Part shown: positions 1 through 6,335 of the stretch, in pieces
Numbering within the stretch: position 1 is the stretch's first letter
Layout of the letters: each line of letters begins with the position of its first letter
Source of the DNA: JAXDLH01 sp034666705
Lineage (GTDB): Bacteria; Chloroflexota; UBA6077; SHYK01
Length of the DNA: 9,944 bases
Direction: 5' to 3'
Assembly: GCA_034666705.1 (NCBI GenBank)
Contig: JAXDLH010000279.1
Span: forward strand, 1-9,944
Position numbers and translations under genes: made by a program
Notes under the pieces: model-generated
What the model was told of the DNA's origin: nothing
Seen by the model: only the letters and a program-made list of their open reading frames with translations
Database searches by the model: none

Positions 1-245
1 TCCCGTGATATTCGTTGTGCTCGTCCCGCGACACGACGGCCTCGCTCACCCTGGCTGACCTGCTCGTACGGTGCGATCTCCTCCTCGAGCTGCGCGTGGA
101 AGGAGAGCAGCGGCGTCATCCCCCGGGCAACCTGCTCCGCAGGCAAACCTTGTTCGATGAGCGTTGCCTGCTGGCGTGCGATTATTTCATTGTCTTGCTG
201 CGGCCGGCGCCGCGCCTCCTGATACTCGGCCTCGGTACGGATTAT
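1..245 (-). pseudogene. Broken XRE-type helix-turn-helix regulator (antitoxin-like), cut by the window edge
   Basis: Reading the minus strand from 245 downward gives a peptide beginning IIRTEAEYQEARRR and continuing through MTPLLSFHAQLEEEIAPYEQ. This matches my memory of a family of small regulators that have a charged helical N-terminal region followed by an HTH_3 domain. After about base 52 the family-like sequence continues only in another frame, as VSEAVVSRDEHNEYHG, which is the recognition-helix end of the HTH domain. The roughly 35 residues normally in between (first HTH helices) are missing, so the gene has an out-of-frame internal deletion around bases 44-52. The codon at the expected start (245-243) is ATA, although AGGAGGGG lies 6 bases upstream at 259-252; this suggests a mutated ATG. 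Both lesions point to a dead gene. The C-terminus lies outside the window. An assembly error could imitate the deletion but would not explain ATA. Family assignment is from recognition without a search. Confidence -1.
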
Positions 246-251
246 GGCGCT

Positions 252-259
252 CCCCTCCT
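252..259 (-). promoter_or_regulatory. Shine-Dalgarno site left in front of an ATA codon
   Basis: The minus strand reads AGGAGGGG here, 6 bases before the ATA at 245-243 where homologues of the broken HTH regulator would start. A near-perfect ribosome binding site facing a non-start codon fixes the ancestral start and supports start-codon loss. Confidence -1.
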
Positions 260-339
260 GTTGTTGGCCCACCTGCTCGGTACCCCCTCATCTCTGGACA
301 ACGGCCCCCGCTTCGGTAACGATTTCTCTCGGATGGACC

Positions 340-354
340 GGATGCGTTGCATCC
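340..354. promoter_or_regulatory. Small perfect inverted repeat upstream of the substrate-binding protein gene
   Basis: GGATGC-GTT-GCATCC is a perfect 6+3+6 dyad, 142 bases before the GTG start at 496. It lies in the 250-base non-coding stretch between the broken regulator and the transporter gene, so it could be an operator half-site pair or a small hairpin. I see no convincing -35/-10 pair beside it. Such a short dyad can occur by chance. Confidence -1.
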
Positions 355-484
355 AGTCGACCTGCGGGGCTGGGCGGACGCGGCGAAGGCCGCTCCTGCC
401 CCGCAATGGTGAGTCGGGCGGGGCAGATTGGCACGCTCGAACCACCGCTGATTCGGATGCTTCGCCTTGGACCAGCAAGGGGAC

Positions 485-490
485 GGGAGG
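485..490 (+). promoter_or_regulatory. Ribosome binding site that fixes the GTG start at 496
   Basis: GGGAGG sits 5 bases before GTG 496. Upstream in-frame ATGs at 244, 406 and 457 lack a comparable site, and only the 496 start places the lipoprotein signal peptide at the N-terminus. Confidence -1.
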
Positions 491-495
491 CCGCG

Positions 496-2217
496 GTGTA
501 CGGGACGAAGGGCGTATTTCTGCTAGGGATGGCGGTCGCGTTGGCGACGACCGGGGCGTGCGTGCCGGCCTCGCCGGCTGCGCCGACCGGCGGAGGCCAA
601 TCCATCTCCTCCACGACTCGCGGCCCAAAGATATTGACGCTGGCGGTCCAGCGGGAGTTGAAGGGCTTCGCCAAGTTCACGGGCGTTGCGGCCGGTGGCG
701 GGAACCCCGGCGCGGGCAACAGCCAGATCGCGAAGATCGGCCACAGCTACCTCGCCCAGGATGACGGCACGGGCACGTTCGTCCCCCAGCTCGCGTACGA
801 GCTGCCGTCGGTCGCCCGGGGCACGTGGACGATCAACCCGGATGGTTCGATGGATACGACCTGGAAGCTGCGGCCGAACATCCGCTGGCACGACGGCACG
901 CCGTTCACGGCGGAGGACCTCGTCTTCGGCTCGCTGCTCTTCCGCGACCGGGACTTTCCCGTCCCCCCGGAGGAGCGATTGAACCTCGTCGAGTACTCGC
1001 GGGCCGTGGACCCGCTGACCTACGTCGTCCACTGGAAGAGCACGGTCGCCACAGCCGACATCCCGACCGACTTCGATCCGATGCCCCGGCACTTGCTCGA
1101 GGAGTTGTATCGCACGGACAAACAAAATATTCTCATCACGCCGCTGCTGGGCAGCGACTGGGTTGGCCTCGGCCCGTACAAGATCGCCCGCTGGGAAGAG
1201 GGCGTCGGGATCGAGTTCGTCCGCTTTGACGACTACTTCATGGGGCCGGCGCCGCTCGACCGCATCATCGTCAAGTACATCGCCGACCCGCAAGCCATGG
1301 TCGCCAACATCCTCGCCGGCAACGCCGACGTCGTCCTGTCCCCGGGCGTGAACCTCGATGTCGCATCCGAGCTGAAGCAGCGGTGGCAGAACACCGGCAA
1401 TCAGGTGCTGACGCCGGTGTCCGACACGCAGCAGTTCCTGCGCCCGCAGTTCCGGCCGGAGATCGCGCAGCCGCGCAACGGCGGCCCGAACCAGGCGGTG
1501 CGGAAAGCCATGTATACGGCCATGGACCGCGAGTCGATCGCGGCGGGCACCACGAACGGCCTCGCCCCGATCGCGGACAACGCCTGGGTGTCGCCGTCCG
1601 ACCCATGGCGCAAGCAGCTAGAGGCGTCGATCGTGCAGTACCCCTACGACCCAAATCGGGCGCTGCAGCTAATGGCCGAAGGCGGCTGGACCCGCGGCGC
1701 GGACGGCATCCTCGTGGACCAGGCGACCGGCGAGCGCTTCCAGAGCAAGATCGCGGCGCGTCCGACCTCGGGCGCGGACAAGATCATCACGCTCATGGCT
1801 GACGGCTGGAAAGCCATCGGCGTGCAGATGGACATCGAACTGCTGTCGCCGGCGCTGGCGGCCGACCGCAAAACGCTCGGCACCCAGCCCTTCGGCATCC
1901 TCAGCTCCCAGGGCAACTCACGGAGCGTGTTGCCGCCCATGCATACCAACCTGGTGGCGAGCGACGCGAACCGCTGGACGGGTCGGAACGTGCAGGGCTA
2001 CAGCAACCCGAAGGTCGACACCTTGATCGACCGTCTGCTGGTCGCCCTCGACGAGCGCGACCAGATGGATCTCCAGCGCCAGTTGCTGCACGAGACGACC
2101 GACGACGTGGCATTGATGGCGGTGTTCTGGCAGGTCGACCCGGTGCTCGTGGCGAAGGGGGTCACGGGCGTGACGTACAACGGGACGACGAATATCTTCC
2201 AGTGGGACAAGGAGTAG
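496..2217 (+). CDS. ABC transporter substrate-binding lipoprotein, family 5 (peptide/nickel type)
   Basis: The 573-residue product should bind a solute outside the membrane and pass it to an ABC importer. Starting at GTG 496, it has a lysine at position 5, a hydrophobic stretch (residues 7-18) and a lipobox-like TGAC with the modifiable Cys at 22, then an Ala/Pro/Gly-rich linker, as in lipid-anchored binding proteins. From about residue 85 onward it follows the SBP_bac_5 pattern: YLAQDDGTGTFVPQLAYELP, a WKLRPNIRWHDGTPFTAEDL segment typical of family-5 proteins, and a late segment on half-life-like repositioning of two lobes (NRALQLMAEGGW). Length is normal for the family. The lipobox is atypical, with Thr rather than Leu at -3. 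No permease or ATPase gene is in the window, so the importer is either elsewhere or the protein is an orphan. The ligand cannot be told from sequence; peptides, nickel and many other organic solutes are known for the family. The cupin gene follows 95 bases downstream on the same strand. Confidence -1.
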   Translation: MYGTKGVFLLGMAVALATTGACVPASPAAPTGGGQSISSTTRGPKILTLAVQRELKGFAKFTGVAAGGGNPGAGNSQIAKIGHSYLAQDDGTGTFVPQLAYELPSVARGTWTINPDGSMDTTWKLRPNIRWHDGTPFTAEDLVFGSLLFRDRDFPVPPEERLNLVEYSRAVDPLTYVVHWKSTVATADIPTDFDPMPRHLLEELYRTDKQNILITPLLGSDWVGLGPYKIARWEEGVGIEFVRFDDYFMGPAPLDRIIVKYIADPQAMVANILAGNADVVLSPGVNLDVASELKQRWQNTGNQVLTPVSDTQQFLRPQFRPEIAQPRNGGPNQAVRKAMYTAMDRESIAAGTTNGLAPIADNAWVSPSDPWRKQLEASIVQYPYDPNRALQLMAEGGWTRGADGILVDQATGERFQSKIAARPTSGADKIITLMADGWKAIGVQMDIELLSPALAADRKTLGTQPFGILSSQGNSRSVLPPMHTNLVASDANRWTGRNVQGYSNPKVDTLIDRLLVALDERDQMDLQRQLLHETTDDVALMAVFWQVDPVLVAKGVTGVTYNGTTNIFQWDKE

Positions 2218-2255
2218 CGATAGATTTGCCGAGGGCAGCGGAGTTTGCCTGGATT

Positions 2256-2266
2256 TGATATATGAT
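2256..2266 (+). promoter_or_regulatory. Possible extended -10 promoter for the cupin gene
   Basis: TGATATATGAT lies in the 95-base gap between the transporter gene and the cupin. TATGAT (2261-2266) differs from the consensus -10 by one base, and a TG precedes an overlapping TATATG. There is no good -35 at normal spacing. It is the most AT-rich spot in this stretch of otherwise GC-rich DNA. If used, transcription would start about 40 bases before the cupin start. Confidence -1.
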
Positions 2267-2300
2267 GGCCGGAATGGCCGTAATCACCCCTCTGGCTCAT

Positions 2301-2307
2301 AAGGAGG
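2301..2307 (+). promoter_or_regulatory. Strong ribosome binding site for the cupin
   Basis: AAGGAGG is a full-strength Shine-Dalgarno match, 5 bases before ATG 2313. It decides against the longer in-frame ATG at 2262. Confidence -1.
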
Positions 2308-2312
2308 ACTCC

Positions 2313-2771
2313 ATGGCAGCAGCGGATATCCAAACCGACATCGCGCCGTTTCAGGTCGCAAAAGTTCGGCCCCAACTGTTGCGCAAAGGCAAAACGTCGA
2401 CGTCGCTCGCGCGGGCGGGCAATCTCGGCATCGGCGTGCAGGTGTGCGCGAGCGATGGCGGCGAAACCAACCTGCACGCGCATCCGAATGCGGACTCGGC
2501 CTGGATGGTGCTGAGCGGCGAGGCGATCTTTTACACCACTAACGATAAGGTGATCGCGCGCCTGGGCAAATATGAATTGGTCACAATTCCCGCGGGGACG
2601 CCCTACTGGTTTGATGTGGCGGACAAGGATAGCGAGGAGAATCTCGTGATTCTCCACCTGACCTCCCGGATTCCTGGGGTCACCACCGGGCGAATCGATT
2701 ACACGCCGCTGGCAGGCAAACTCGGGGGAGTCGAGGAAGAAGTCGTCGAGGGCCGATTCTTCGAGGGCTGA
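2313..2771 (+). CDS. Small single-domain cupin protein
   Basis: The 152-residue protein has one cupin barrel, about residues 38-118. Cupin motif 1 is visible as GGETNLHAHPNADSAWMVLSG: the HxH pair is His55 and His57, but the usual acidic ligand is shifted or replaced (Asp61, then Ser62). Motif 2 reads GKYELVTIPAGTPYWF, where the expected His is Tyr98. GTPYWF is, to my knowledge, common in one cupin subgroup, so this may be a subgroup feature and not damage. The protein therefore probably binds metal with a reduced ligand set, or binds a small molecule without metal. Its role is unknown; cupins of this size near oxygenase genes are often sensors, isomerases or dioxygenases. It sits 95 bases after the transporter lipoprotein gene on the same strand. 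Its codons are visibly richer in A/T (AAA, TTT, ATT, TAT) than those of the neighbours, which may reflect a different origin. Confidence -1.
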   Translation: MAAADIQTDIAPFQVAKVRPQLLRKGKTSTSLARAGNLGIGVQVCASDGGETNLHAHPNADSAWMVLSGEAIFYTTNDKVIARLGKYELVTIPAGTPYWFDVADKDSEENLVILHLTSRIPGVTTGRIDYTPLAGKLGGVEEEVVEGRFFEG

Positions 2772-2818
2772 GCTCAAGTCAGGCCTCACTTGATAGACGC
2801 ACGTACCTGGTCCAGCCG

Positions 2819-2875
2819 CTAATCCGCAGCATGGCCCCCTTTCCACGCTGGAAAGGGGGCCATGCTGCGGATTAG
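2819..2875. terminator. Very long perfect hairpin between convergent genes (probable two-way terminator)
   Basis: Bases 2819-2845 and 2849-2875 are exact reverse complements: 27 bp with a 3-base loop (CGC). The core is GGCCCCCTTTCCA against TGGAAAGGGGGCC. The hairpin starts 48 bases after the cupin stop, and its right arm contains the TAA stop of the reductase on the opposite strand (2874-2872). The position between two converging genes fits a shared terminator. Neither side has a T-run, and the stem is about twice the usual intrinsic terminator length, so it may stall polymerase as a hairpin alone, or be a palindromic repeat that inserted here. Confidence -1.
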
Positions 2876-3774
2876 GCTTCCGGCGACGCCGCCCCCAGGC
2901 GCCGCTTCGCCTCTTCGTACAGGTCAGCCGGGAGCGGACCCTTTTGTAGCGCGTCGACGTTGTCGTGCAGGTGCTCGGGGTTGGCGGTGCCGACGATCGT
3001 CGTGGCCATGTCCGGGTGGCTGATCGTGAACCGGAGCATGAACTCCATGCGCGGAATGTCGCCGAGCAGGTCGTCGAGCTCCGCCTCCTGCCACACGTCC
3101 CAGAAGCGCCCCTCCTGCTTGACGGGCCCGCCGCGCGCCACCCCGCCACGGACGACGATGCCGCCGCCCGCCTGCGCGGCCTGGCTCACGAGCTCCTCGT
3201 GGGTGCGCTCGAGCGCGGAGTAGGGAATCTGGAACACGTCGAACACGCCCAGCGAGATCTGCTCCGGCAGGTTCGGCAGCGTGCCCGAGATGCCGATGAA
3301 GCGAACTTTGCCCTGCGATTGGAGCTCTTGCAGCGCCTCCAGCCCGCCGTGCTCCTCGAGCTCCAGGCGGCCTGGGCTGTGGTGGAACTGCACCACGTCG
3401 AGGTAGTCCGTCCGCATGCGGCGCAGGCTCTGCTCCACGCCCGCCATCACGTTCTCGGCGGTGAAGACGTGCGGCATGCTCGTACCTGATCCATCGGAGG
3501 GCCCCACCCAGCAGCCGCACTTCGAGGCGAGGAAGTACTCGGCGCGGCGACCCGCGATGTACTTCCCGATCCGCTCCTCGCTCAAGCCGTAGTCCGGCGA
3601 AGTGTCGACGTAGTTGATACCGGCGTCGAGCACGGCGTGCAGGATGCGCTCGGCATCCATCTCGCCCACGTCGCGGCCGCGCGTCGAGGCGCCGCGCAGC
3701 TCCATCGCGCCGTAGCCGAGGGTGGTGACCTGCATGCCGGTGCGGCCCAACTGCCGCGTAGGGAGATCGGCCAT
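2872..3774 (-). CDS. Aldo/keto reductase
   Basis: The 300-residue protein is an NAD(P)H-dependent TIM-barrel oxidoreductase that reduces aldehydes or ketones, expected in the cytoplasm. The start is usual for the family (LPTRQLGRTGMQVTTLGYGA). The catalytic tetrad can be placed: Asp57 and Tyr62 in VDTSPDYG, Lys85 in ASKCG and His131 in VVQFHHS. The C-terminal cofactor region is present as IVGTANPEHLHDNVDAL (about 260-276). Length is normal and nothing is missing. ATG 3774 has GAGGAG on the minus strand 6 bases upstream. The gene is divergent from the Rieske oxygenase with a 106-base gap, and it converges on the cupin. The substrate is not predictable; the context suggests a carbonyl intermediate of the same catabolic region, but that is inference. 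Confidence -1.
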   Translation of the reverse strand: MADLPTRQLGRTGMQVTTLGYGAMELRGASTRGRDVGEMDAERILHAVLDAGINYVDTSPDYGLSEERIGKYIAGRRAEYFLASKCGCWVGPSDGSGTSMPHVFTAENVMAGVEQSLRRMRTDYLDVVQFHHSPGRLELEEHGGLEALQELQSQGKVRFIGISGTLPNLPEQISLGVFDVFQIPYSALERTHEELVSQAAQAGGGIVVRGGVARGGPVKQEGRFWDVWQEAELDDLLGDIPRMEFMLRFTISHPDMATTIVGTANPEHLHDNVDALQKGPLPADLYEEAKRRLGAASPEA

Positions 3775-3880
3775 CGTGCTCTCCTCGTCGCTATCTCGCT
3801 GGCTATCATACGGGCTTCCGTTCTATAGAAGGTCCACAGGTGCGCTGTACACTGAGGGCAAATCAGGTGCGGAGACGATC
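3775..3880. promoter_or_regulatory. Divergent promoter region between reductase and Rieske oxygenase
   Basis: Both genes must be transcribed from these 106 bases unless read through from outside. A perfect 10-base palindrome TTCTATAGAA occupies 3821-3830, the centre of the region, and could be an operator or overlap a -10 element. On the minus strand TATGAT (3810-3805) is a good -10 candidate for the reductase, without a clear -35. Nothing convincing is seen as a -35 for the Rieske gene. Confidence -1.
3871..3874 (+). promoter_or_regulatory. Ribosome binding site for the Rieske GTG start
   Basis: GGAG lies 6 bases before GTG 3881. The longer reading frame from 3722 would run into the reductase gene and adds no family-like sequence, so 3881 is preferred. 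Confidence -1.
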
Positions 3881-5095
3881 GTGGCAGCGACGACAGCACG
3901 ACCCGCGACGGCCCAGGACGTCCGGTCCCTCGAGCCCTGGGAAGACTTCTGGTACACCGGACCCGGCACGCTCGCCGGCCGCTACCTGCGCAGCTTCTGG
4001 CAGCCGGTGTACCGATCACAGGACCTGACCGCTGGGCGCGCTATGCCCGTAACGATCATGAGCGAGCACTTCACCCTCTACCGAGGCGAGGAGGGCGCGC
4101 CGCACGCGGTGGCGTTCCGCTGCGCGCATCGCGGCACCCAGCTCAGCACCGGCTGGGTCGAAGGCGACAACCTGCGCTGCTTCTACCACGGCTGGGTCTA
4201 CGACCCGGATGGGCAGTGCGTCGAGCAGCCGGCCGAGCCCGAGCCGTTCTGCGACCGCATTCGAATCCGGGCCTACCCTACCGTCGAGTACCTCGGCCTG
4301 ATCTTCGTCTATATGGGCGAGGGGGACCCGCCGCCGATGTGGCACTTCGGCGGCTTCGAGGACGAGACGGAGGGCGTCCGCGAGAACTACACCTACACGT
4401 GGCCGTGCAACGTCTTCAACTCGCTGGAGAACGATCCCTTCCATGGTTTATGGGTACACCGCGAGTCCTATCTCGATACCGGCCGCGTCGGCATCCCGGA
4501 GGTGACGTGCGAGGAGACTGAGTACGGCTATTGCATCCACCAGCGGCTCCCCTCGGATGCGACCCACTGGCGGGAATCGCAGAGTCACTTGCTGATGCCT
4601 AACGTGAGCTATGGGACGCGGACCGCGCCCGAGCTGGGTCGCGAGGCGTGGCGCGACGCGGTGGCCTGGCGGGTGCCGGTCGACGACGAGCACTTCGCCT
4701 CATTCGGTACGAACATGACCCACGTCAAGGGGGAGGCCCGCGCCCGCTACGAGCAGCAGCAACGCGACGTGGCCGAGAAGGTCAAGGGGATCGTGCCGCA
4801 CGGCCCGATCGGCGAGCGCGTGCTGCGCGGCGAGCTCCGGCTGGAGGACGTGGAGGACCGCCACGTCGACGGCAGCCGCCTCTTCAACATGCAGGACTAC
4901 GTGTCGCAGGTCGGGCAGGGAACGATTGCCGATCGCGAGCACGAGCACCTCGGCCGCGAGGACGTGACCGTCATCATGCTGCGCAATCTCTGGAAGCGTG
5001 AGCTGCGCGCGCTGGCCGAGGGCCGCCCGCTCAAGCAGTGGACCCAGCCAGACTCGATGACGGTCGTCGTCGGCGCCCCCGGCCACGGCGCATAG
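3881..5095 (+). CDS. Rieske [2Fe-2S] non-heme iron oxygenase, alpha subunit (phthalate 4,5-dioxygenase-like)
   Basis: The 404-residue protein is the catalytic subunit of a ring-hydroxylating or demethylating oxygenase. The N-terminal Rieske domain (about 35-150) carries the cluster ligands Cys81-x-His83 and Cys100-x2-His103 (RCAHRG ... CFYHGW). The catalytic domain contains NDPFHGLWVH, giving the bridging Asp185 and iron ligands His188 and His193 in the usual D-x2-H-x4-H order; I could not place the third carboxylate ligand with certainty. The C-terminal DREHEHLGREDVTVIMLRN and LAEGRPLKQW segments resemble the single-component-type alpha subunits of the phthalate 4,5-dioxygenase and O-demethylase group, with no small beta subunit. 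Such enzymes need an electron-supplying reductase, and none is encoded in the window. The 4,5-dihydroxyphthalate decarboxylase-like gene about 3.8 kb downstream is suggestive of aromatic acid catabolism. The true substrate is unknown. Confidence -1.
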   Translation: MAATTARPATAQDVRSLEPWEDFWYTGPGTLAGRYLRSFWQPVYRSQDLTAGRAMPVTIMSEHFTLYRGEEGAPHAVAFRCAHRGTQLSTGWVEGDNLRCFYHGWVYDPDGQCVEQPAEPEPFCDRIRIRAYPTVEYLGLIFVYMGEGDPPPMWHFGGFEDETEGVRENYTYTWPCNVFNSLENDPFHGLWVHRESYLDTGRVGIPEVTCEETEYGYCIHQRLPSDATHWRESQSHLLMPNVSYGTRTAPELGREAWRDAVAWRVPVDDEHFASFGTNMTHVKGEARARYEQQQRDVAEKVKGIVPHGPIGERVLRGELRLEDVEDRHVDGSRLFNMQDYVSQVGQGTIADREHEHLGREDVTVIMLRNLWKRELRALAEGRPLKQWTQPDSMTVVVGAPGHGA

Positions 5096-5120
5096 CATGT
5101 GCCATGGGTTCACCCTCGCT

Positions 5121-5388
5121 CCAACCCCGCCCGCTCGCCCCGAGGCTCTCGAAGGGCTCCCAACGCCGACCGTTCCCCCTCTCGAAGGGCCCCCATCGAG
5201 AGGAGGGGGAACCATTTCCCAGCCTCCTCTATAGGAAGCGTCAATGTAACTGCCGTTGCCATTCGCGGCGAACGAGCGAGCAACCACCCCCCGTGCGGAC
5301 GGCGCGGAGGAGCTTGCGAACCTGGCGTGGGACCCTGTTCCCGCCCCCCTCGCGGGGCGCTTCGAGAGCCTCAGGACGAACGGTTGGG
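5121..5388. repeat. Possible miniature inverted-repeat element or REP-like pair
   Basis: The left end (5121-5154) begins CCAACC and ends CGAGGCTCTCGAAG. The right end, read on the minus strand from 5388 to 5360, begins CCCAACC and ends TGAGGCTCTCGAAG. Over the last 20 bases of each arm, 18 match; the outer parts share CCAACC but differ by short gaps. The sequence CGTCCTGAGGCTCTCGAAG resembles palindromic intergenic repeats that occur in many copies in some high-GC genomes. The whole would be about 268 bp, the size of a non-autonomous miniature element, with no transposase. I see no clear target-site duplication, so two independent REP-like copies are the alternative. Confidence -1.
5172..5212 (+). 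terminator. Hairpin downstream of the Rieske gene
   Basis: GTTCCCCCTCTCGA (5172-5185) pairs with 5196-5212 (TCGAGAG-GAG-GGGGAAC), a 14-bp stem broken only by a 3-base bulge, with a 10-base loop. It lies 76 bases after the Rieske stop. There is no T-run, so it is either a factor-assisted terminator or part of the inverted-repeat element that surrounds it. Confidence -1.
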
Positions 5389-5450
5389 AAGGGGGCGTCG
5401 AACCCCAAGAAGTTTCTTCGCATAGTGCATTGGAACTGGAGGACAGCGTT

Positions 5451-6335
5451 ATGTCTGATCCACGACGCGAGCGGCTGCGGGAGTTGCTGGCAGCTCCCGG
5501 CCTGGTGATCGCTCCGGGCGCATACGATGCCCTCTCCGCGCGCCTCATCGAGCAAGCCGGCTTCGGCGTCGTCTACATGACCGGGTCTGGTGCGGCGAAC
5601 AGCATGCTCGGCGAGCCGGACCTCGGCCTGACCACGATGACCGAGATGGCCGGGCAAGCCACGCGCATCTGCAACGCCACGAGCCTGCCCGTCGTCGCCG
5701 ATGCCGATACGGGCTATGGCGGCCCGCTCAACGTGAAGCGCACCGTCGAGGAGTACGAGCGCGCGGGCGTGGCCGGACTGCACATCGAGGACCAGACCTT
5801 TCCGAAGCGGTGCGGCCACTTCGCCGGCAAGACGGTCGTCCCGGTCGAGGAGATGGTCGGGCGGATCCGGGCCGCTTGTGCGGCGCGGCGCGACCCGGGC
5901 CTGGTGATCATCGCCCGCTCCGACGCCGCTGCGGTCGAGGGGCTCGAGGCGGCGCTCGTCCGGGGCCGTGCCTATGTGGCGGCCGGCGCCGACGCGCTGT
6001 TCATCGAGGCGCCGCACTCGGTCGACGAGCTGCGCGCCATCGGGGCGGCGTTCGACGTGCCGCTGATCGCCAACATGGTCGAGGGCGGTCGGACGCCCGT
6101 GGTGCCGGCGGCCGAGCTGGAGACGATGGGGTTCAAGCTGGTGCTGCACGCGGGGGCTCTGCTGCGCAGCGCAGTGCTCGCGGTCCAGGCGACGCTGCAA
6201 TACATCCGCGCCAACCGCTCCACGCTCGGCATCGAGGACAACCTCATCACCTTCGACGAGCGGAACCGCGTCACCGACCTCGCCGGCCGCCTCTCCTGGG
6301 CCGACCAGTTCACCTCGGAGCCAGCCCGAACGTAA
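5451..6335 (+). CDS. Isocitrate lyase/PEP mutase superfamily lyase (2-methylisocitrate lyase-like)
   Basis: The 294-residue TIM-barrel enzyme should cleave or form a C-C bond next to a 2-hydroxy or 2-keto acid, using Mg2+, in the cytoplasm. Visible motifs are MTGSGAANSMLG (43-54), the metal-binding DADTGYGG (84-91; Asp84, Asp86), HIEDQ (Glu113), the lyase signature PKRCGH (118-123; Cys121 as the likely catalytic acid/base), ARSDA (155-159) and NMVEGG (208-213). Cys121 in a CGH motif favours a lyase (methylisocitrate, dimethylmalate or oxaloacetate type) over a phosphonomutase. Length is normal. ATG 5451 is preceded by GGAGGA at 7 bases. The exact substrate cannot be decided; 2,3-dimethylmalate lyase and oxaloacetate decarboxylase are close alternatives. 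No prpB-type neighbours (methylcitrate synthase or dehydratase) are present, so the propionate cycle is not supported by context. Confidence -1.
   Translation: MSDPRRERLRELLAAPGLVIAPGAYDALSARLIEQAGFGVVYMTGSGAANSMLGEPDLGLTTMTEMAGQATRICNATSLPVVADADTGYGGPLNVKRTVEEYERAGVAGLHIEDQTFPKRCGHFAGKTVVPVEEMVGRIRAACAARRDPGLVIIARSDAAAVEGLEAALVRGRAYVAAGADALFIEAPHSVDELRAIGAAFDVPLIANMVEGGRTPVVPAAELETMGFKLVLHAGALLRSAVLAVQATLQYIRANRSTLGIEDNLITFDERNRVTDLAGRLSWADQFTSEPART

Larger units (their letters stand above)
5096..5450. other. Gene-free stretch with inverted repeats, between Rieske gene and lyase gene
   Basis: These 355 bases hold no convincing gene. In-frame codons run open upstream of the lyase from 5256, but the translation is repeat-derived and unlike the lyase family. 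The stretch contains an inverted repeat pair (5121-5154 and 5360-5388) and an internal hairpin (5172-5212), listed separately. Only the last few tens of bases (GGAGGA at 5438-5443, 7 bases before ATG 5451) clearly serve the downstream gene; CATAGT at 5421-5426 is a weak -10 candidate. Confidence -1.

Noticed and set aside
244..495. Longer N-terminus for the substrate-binding protein from ATG 244
   Set aside because: It would place about 84 residues before the lipoprotein signal peptide, overlap the broken regulator's start and lacks a ribosome site; GTG 496 has both.
246..495. Remnant of a toxin partner upstream of the broken regulator on the minus strand
   Set aside because: A minus-strand frame ends with a TGA about 43 bases before the regulator start, but its peptide showed no family I can recognise, so I do not call it a gene.
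15..764. Long plus-strand open frame over the left end
   Set aside because: It overlaps the decayed HTH gene on the other strand and the start of the transporter gene in another frame, is Arg/Leu-rich without family features and has no ribosome site; it is a by-product of high GC.
1998..3149. Long minus-strand open frame across the cupin
   Set aside because: It opposes the transporter and cupin genes, which have clear family motifs, and reads through the palindrome and the reductase gene in a wrong frame.
5256..5450. 65-residue N-terminal extension of the lyase from ATG 5256
   Set aside because: The extension translates the inverted-repeat block, does not resemble the lyase family, and ATG 5451 has a good ribosome site directly before a family-typical N-terminus.
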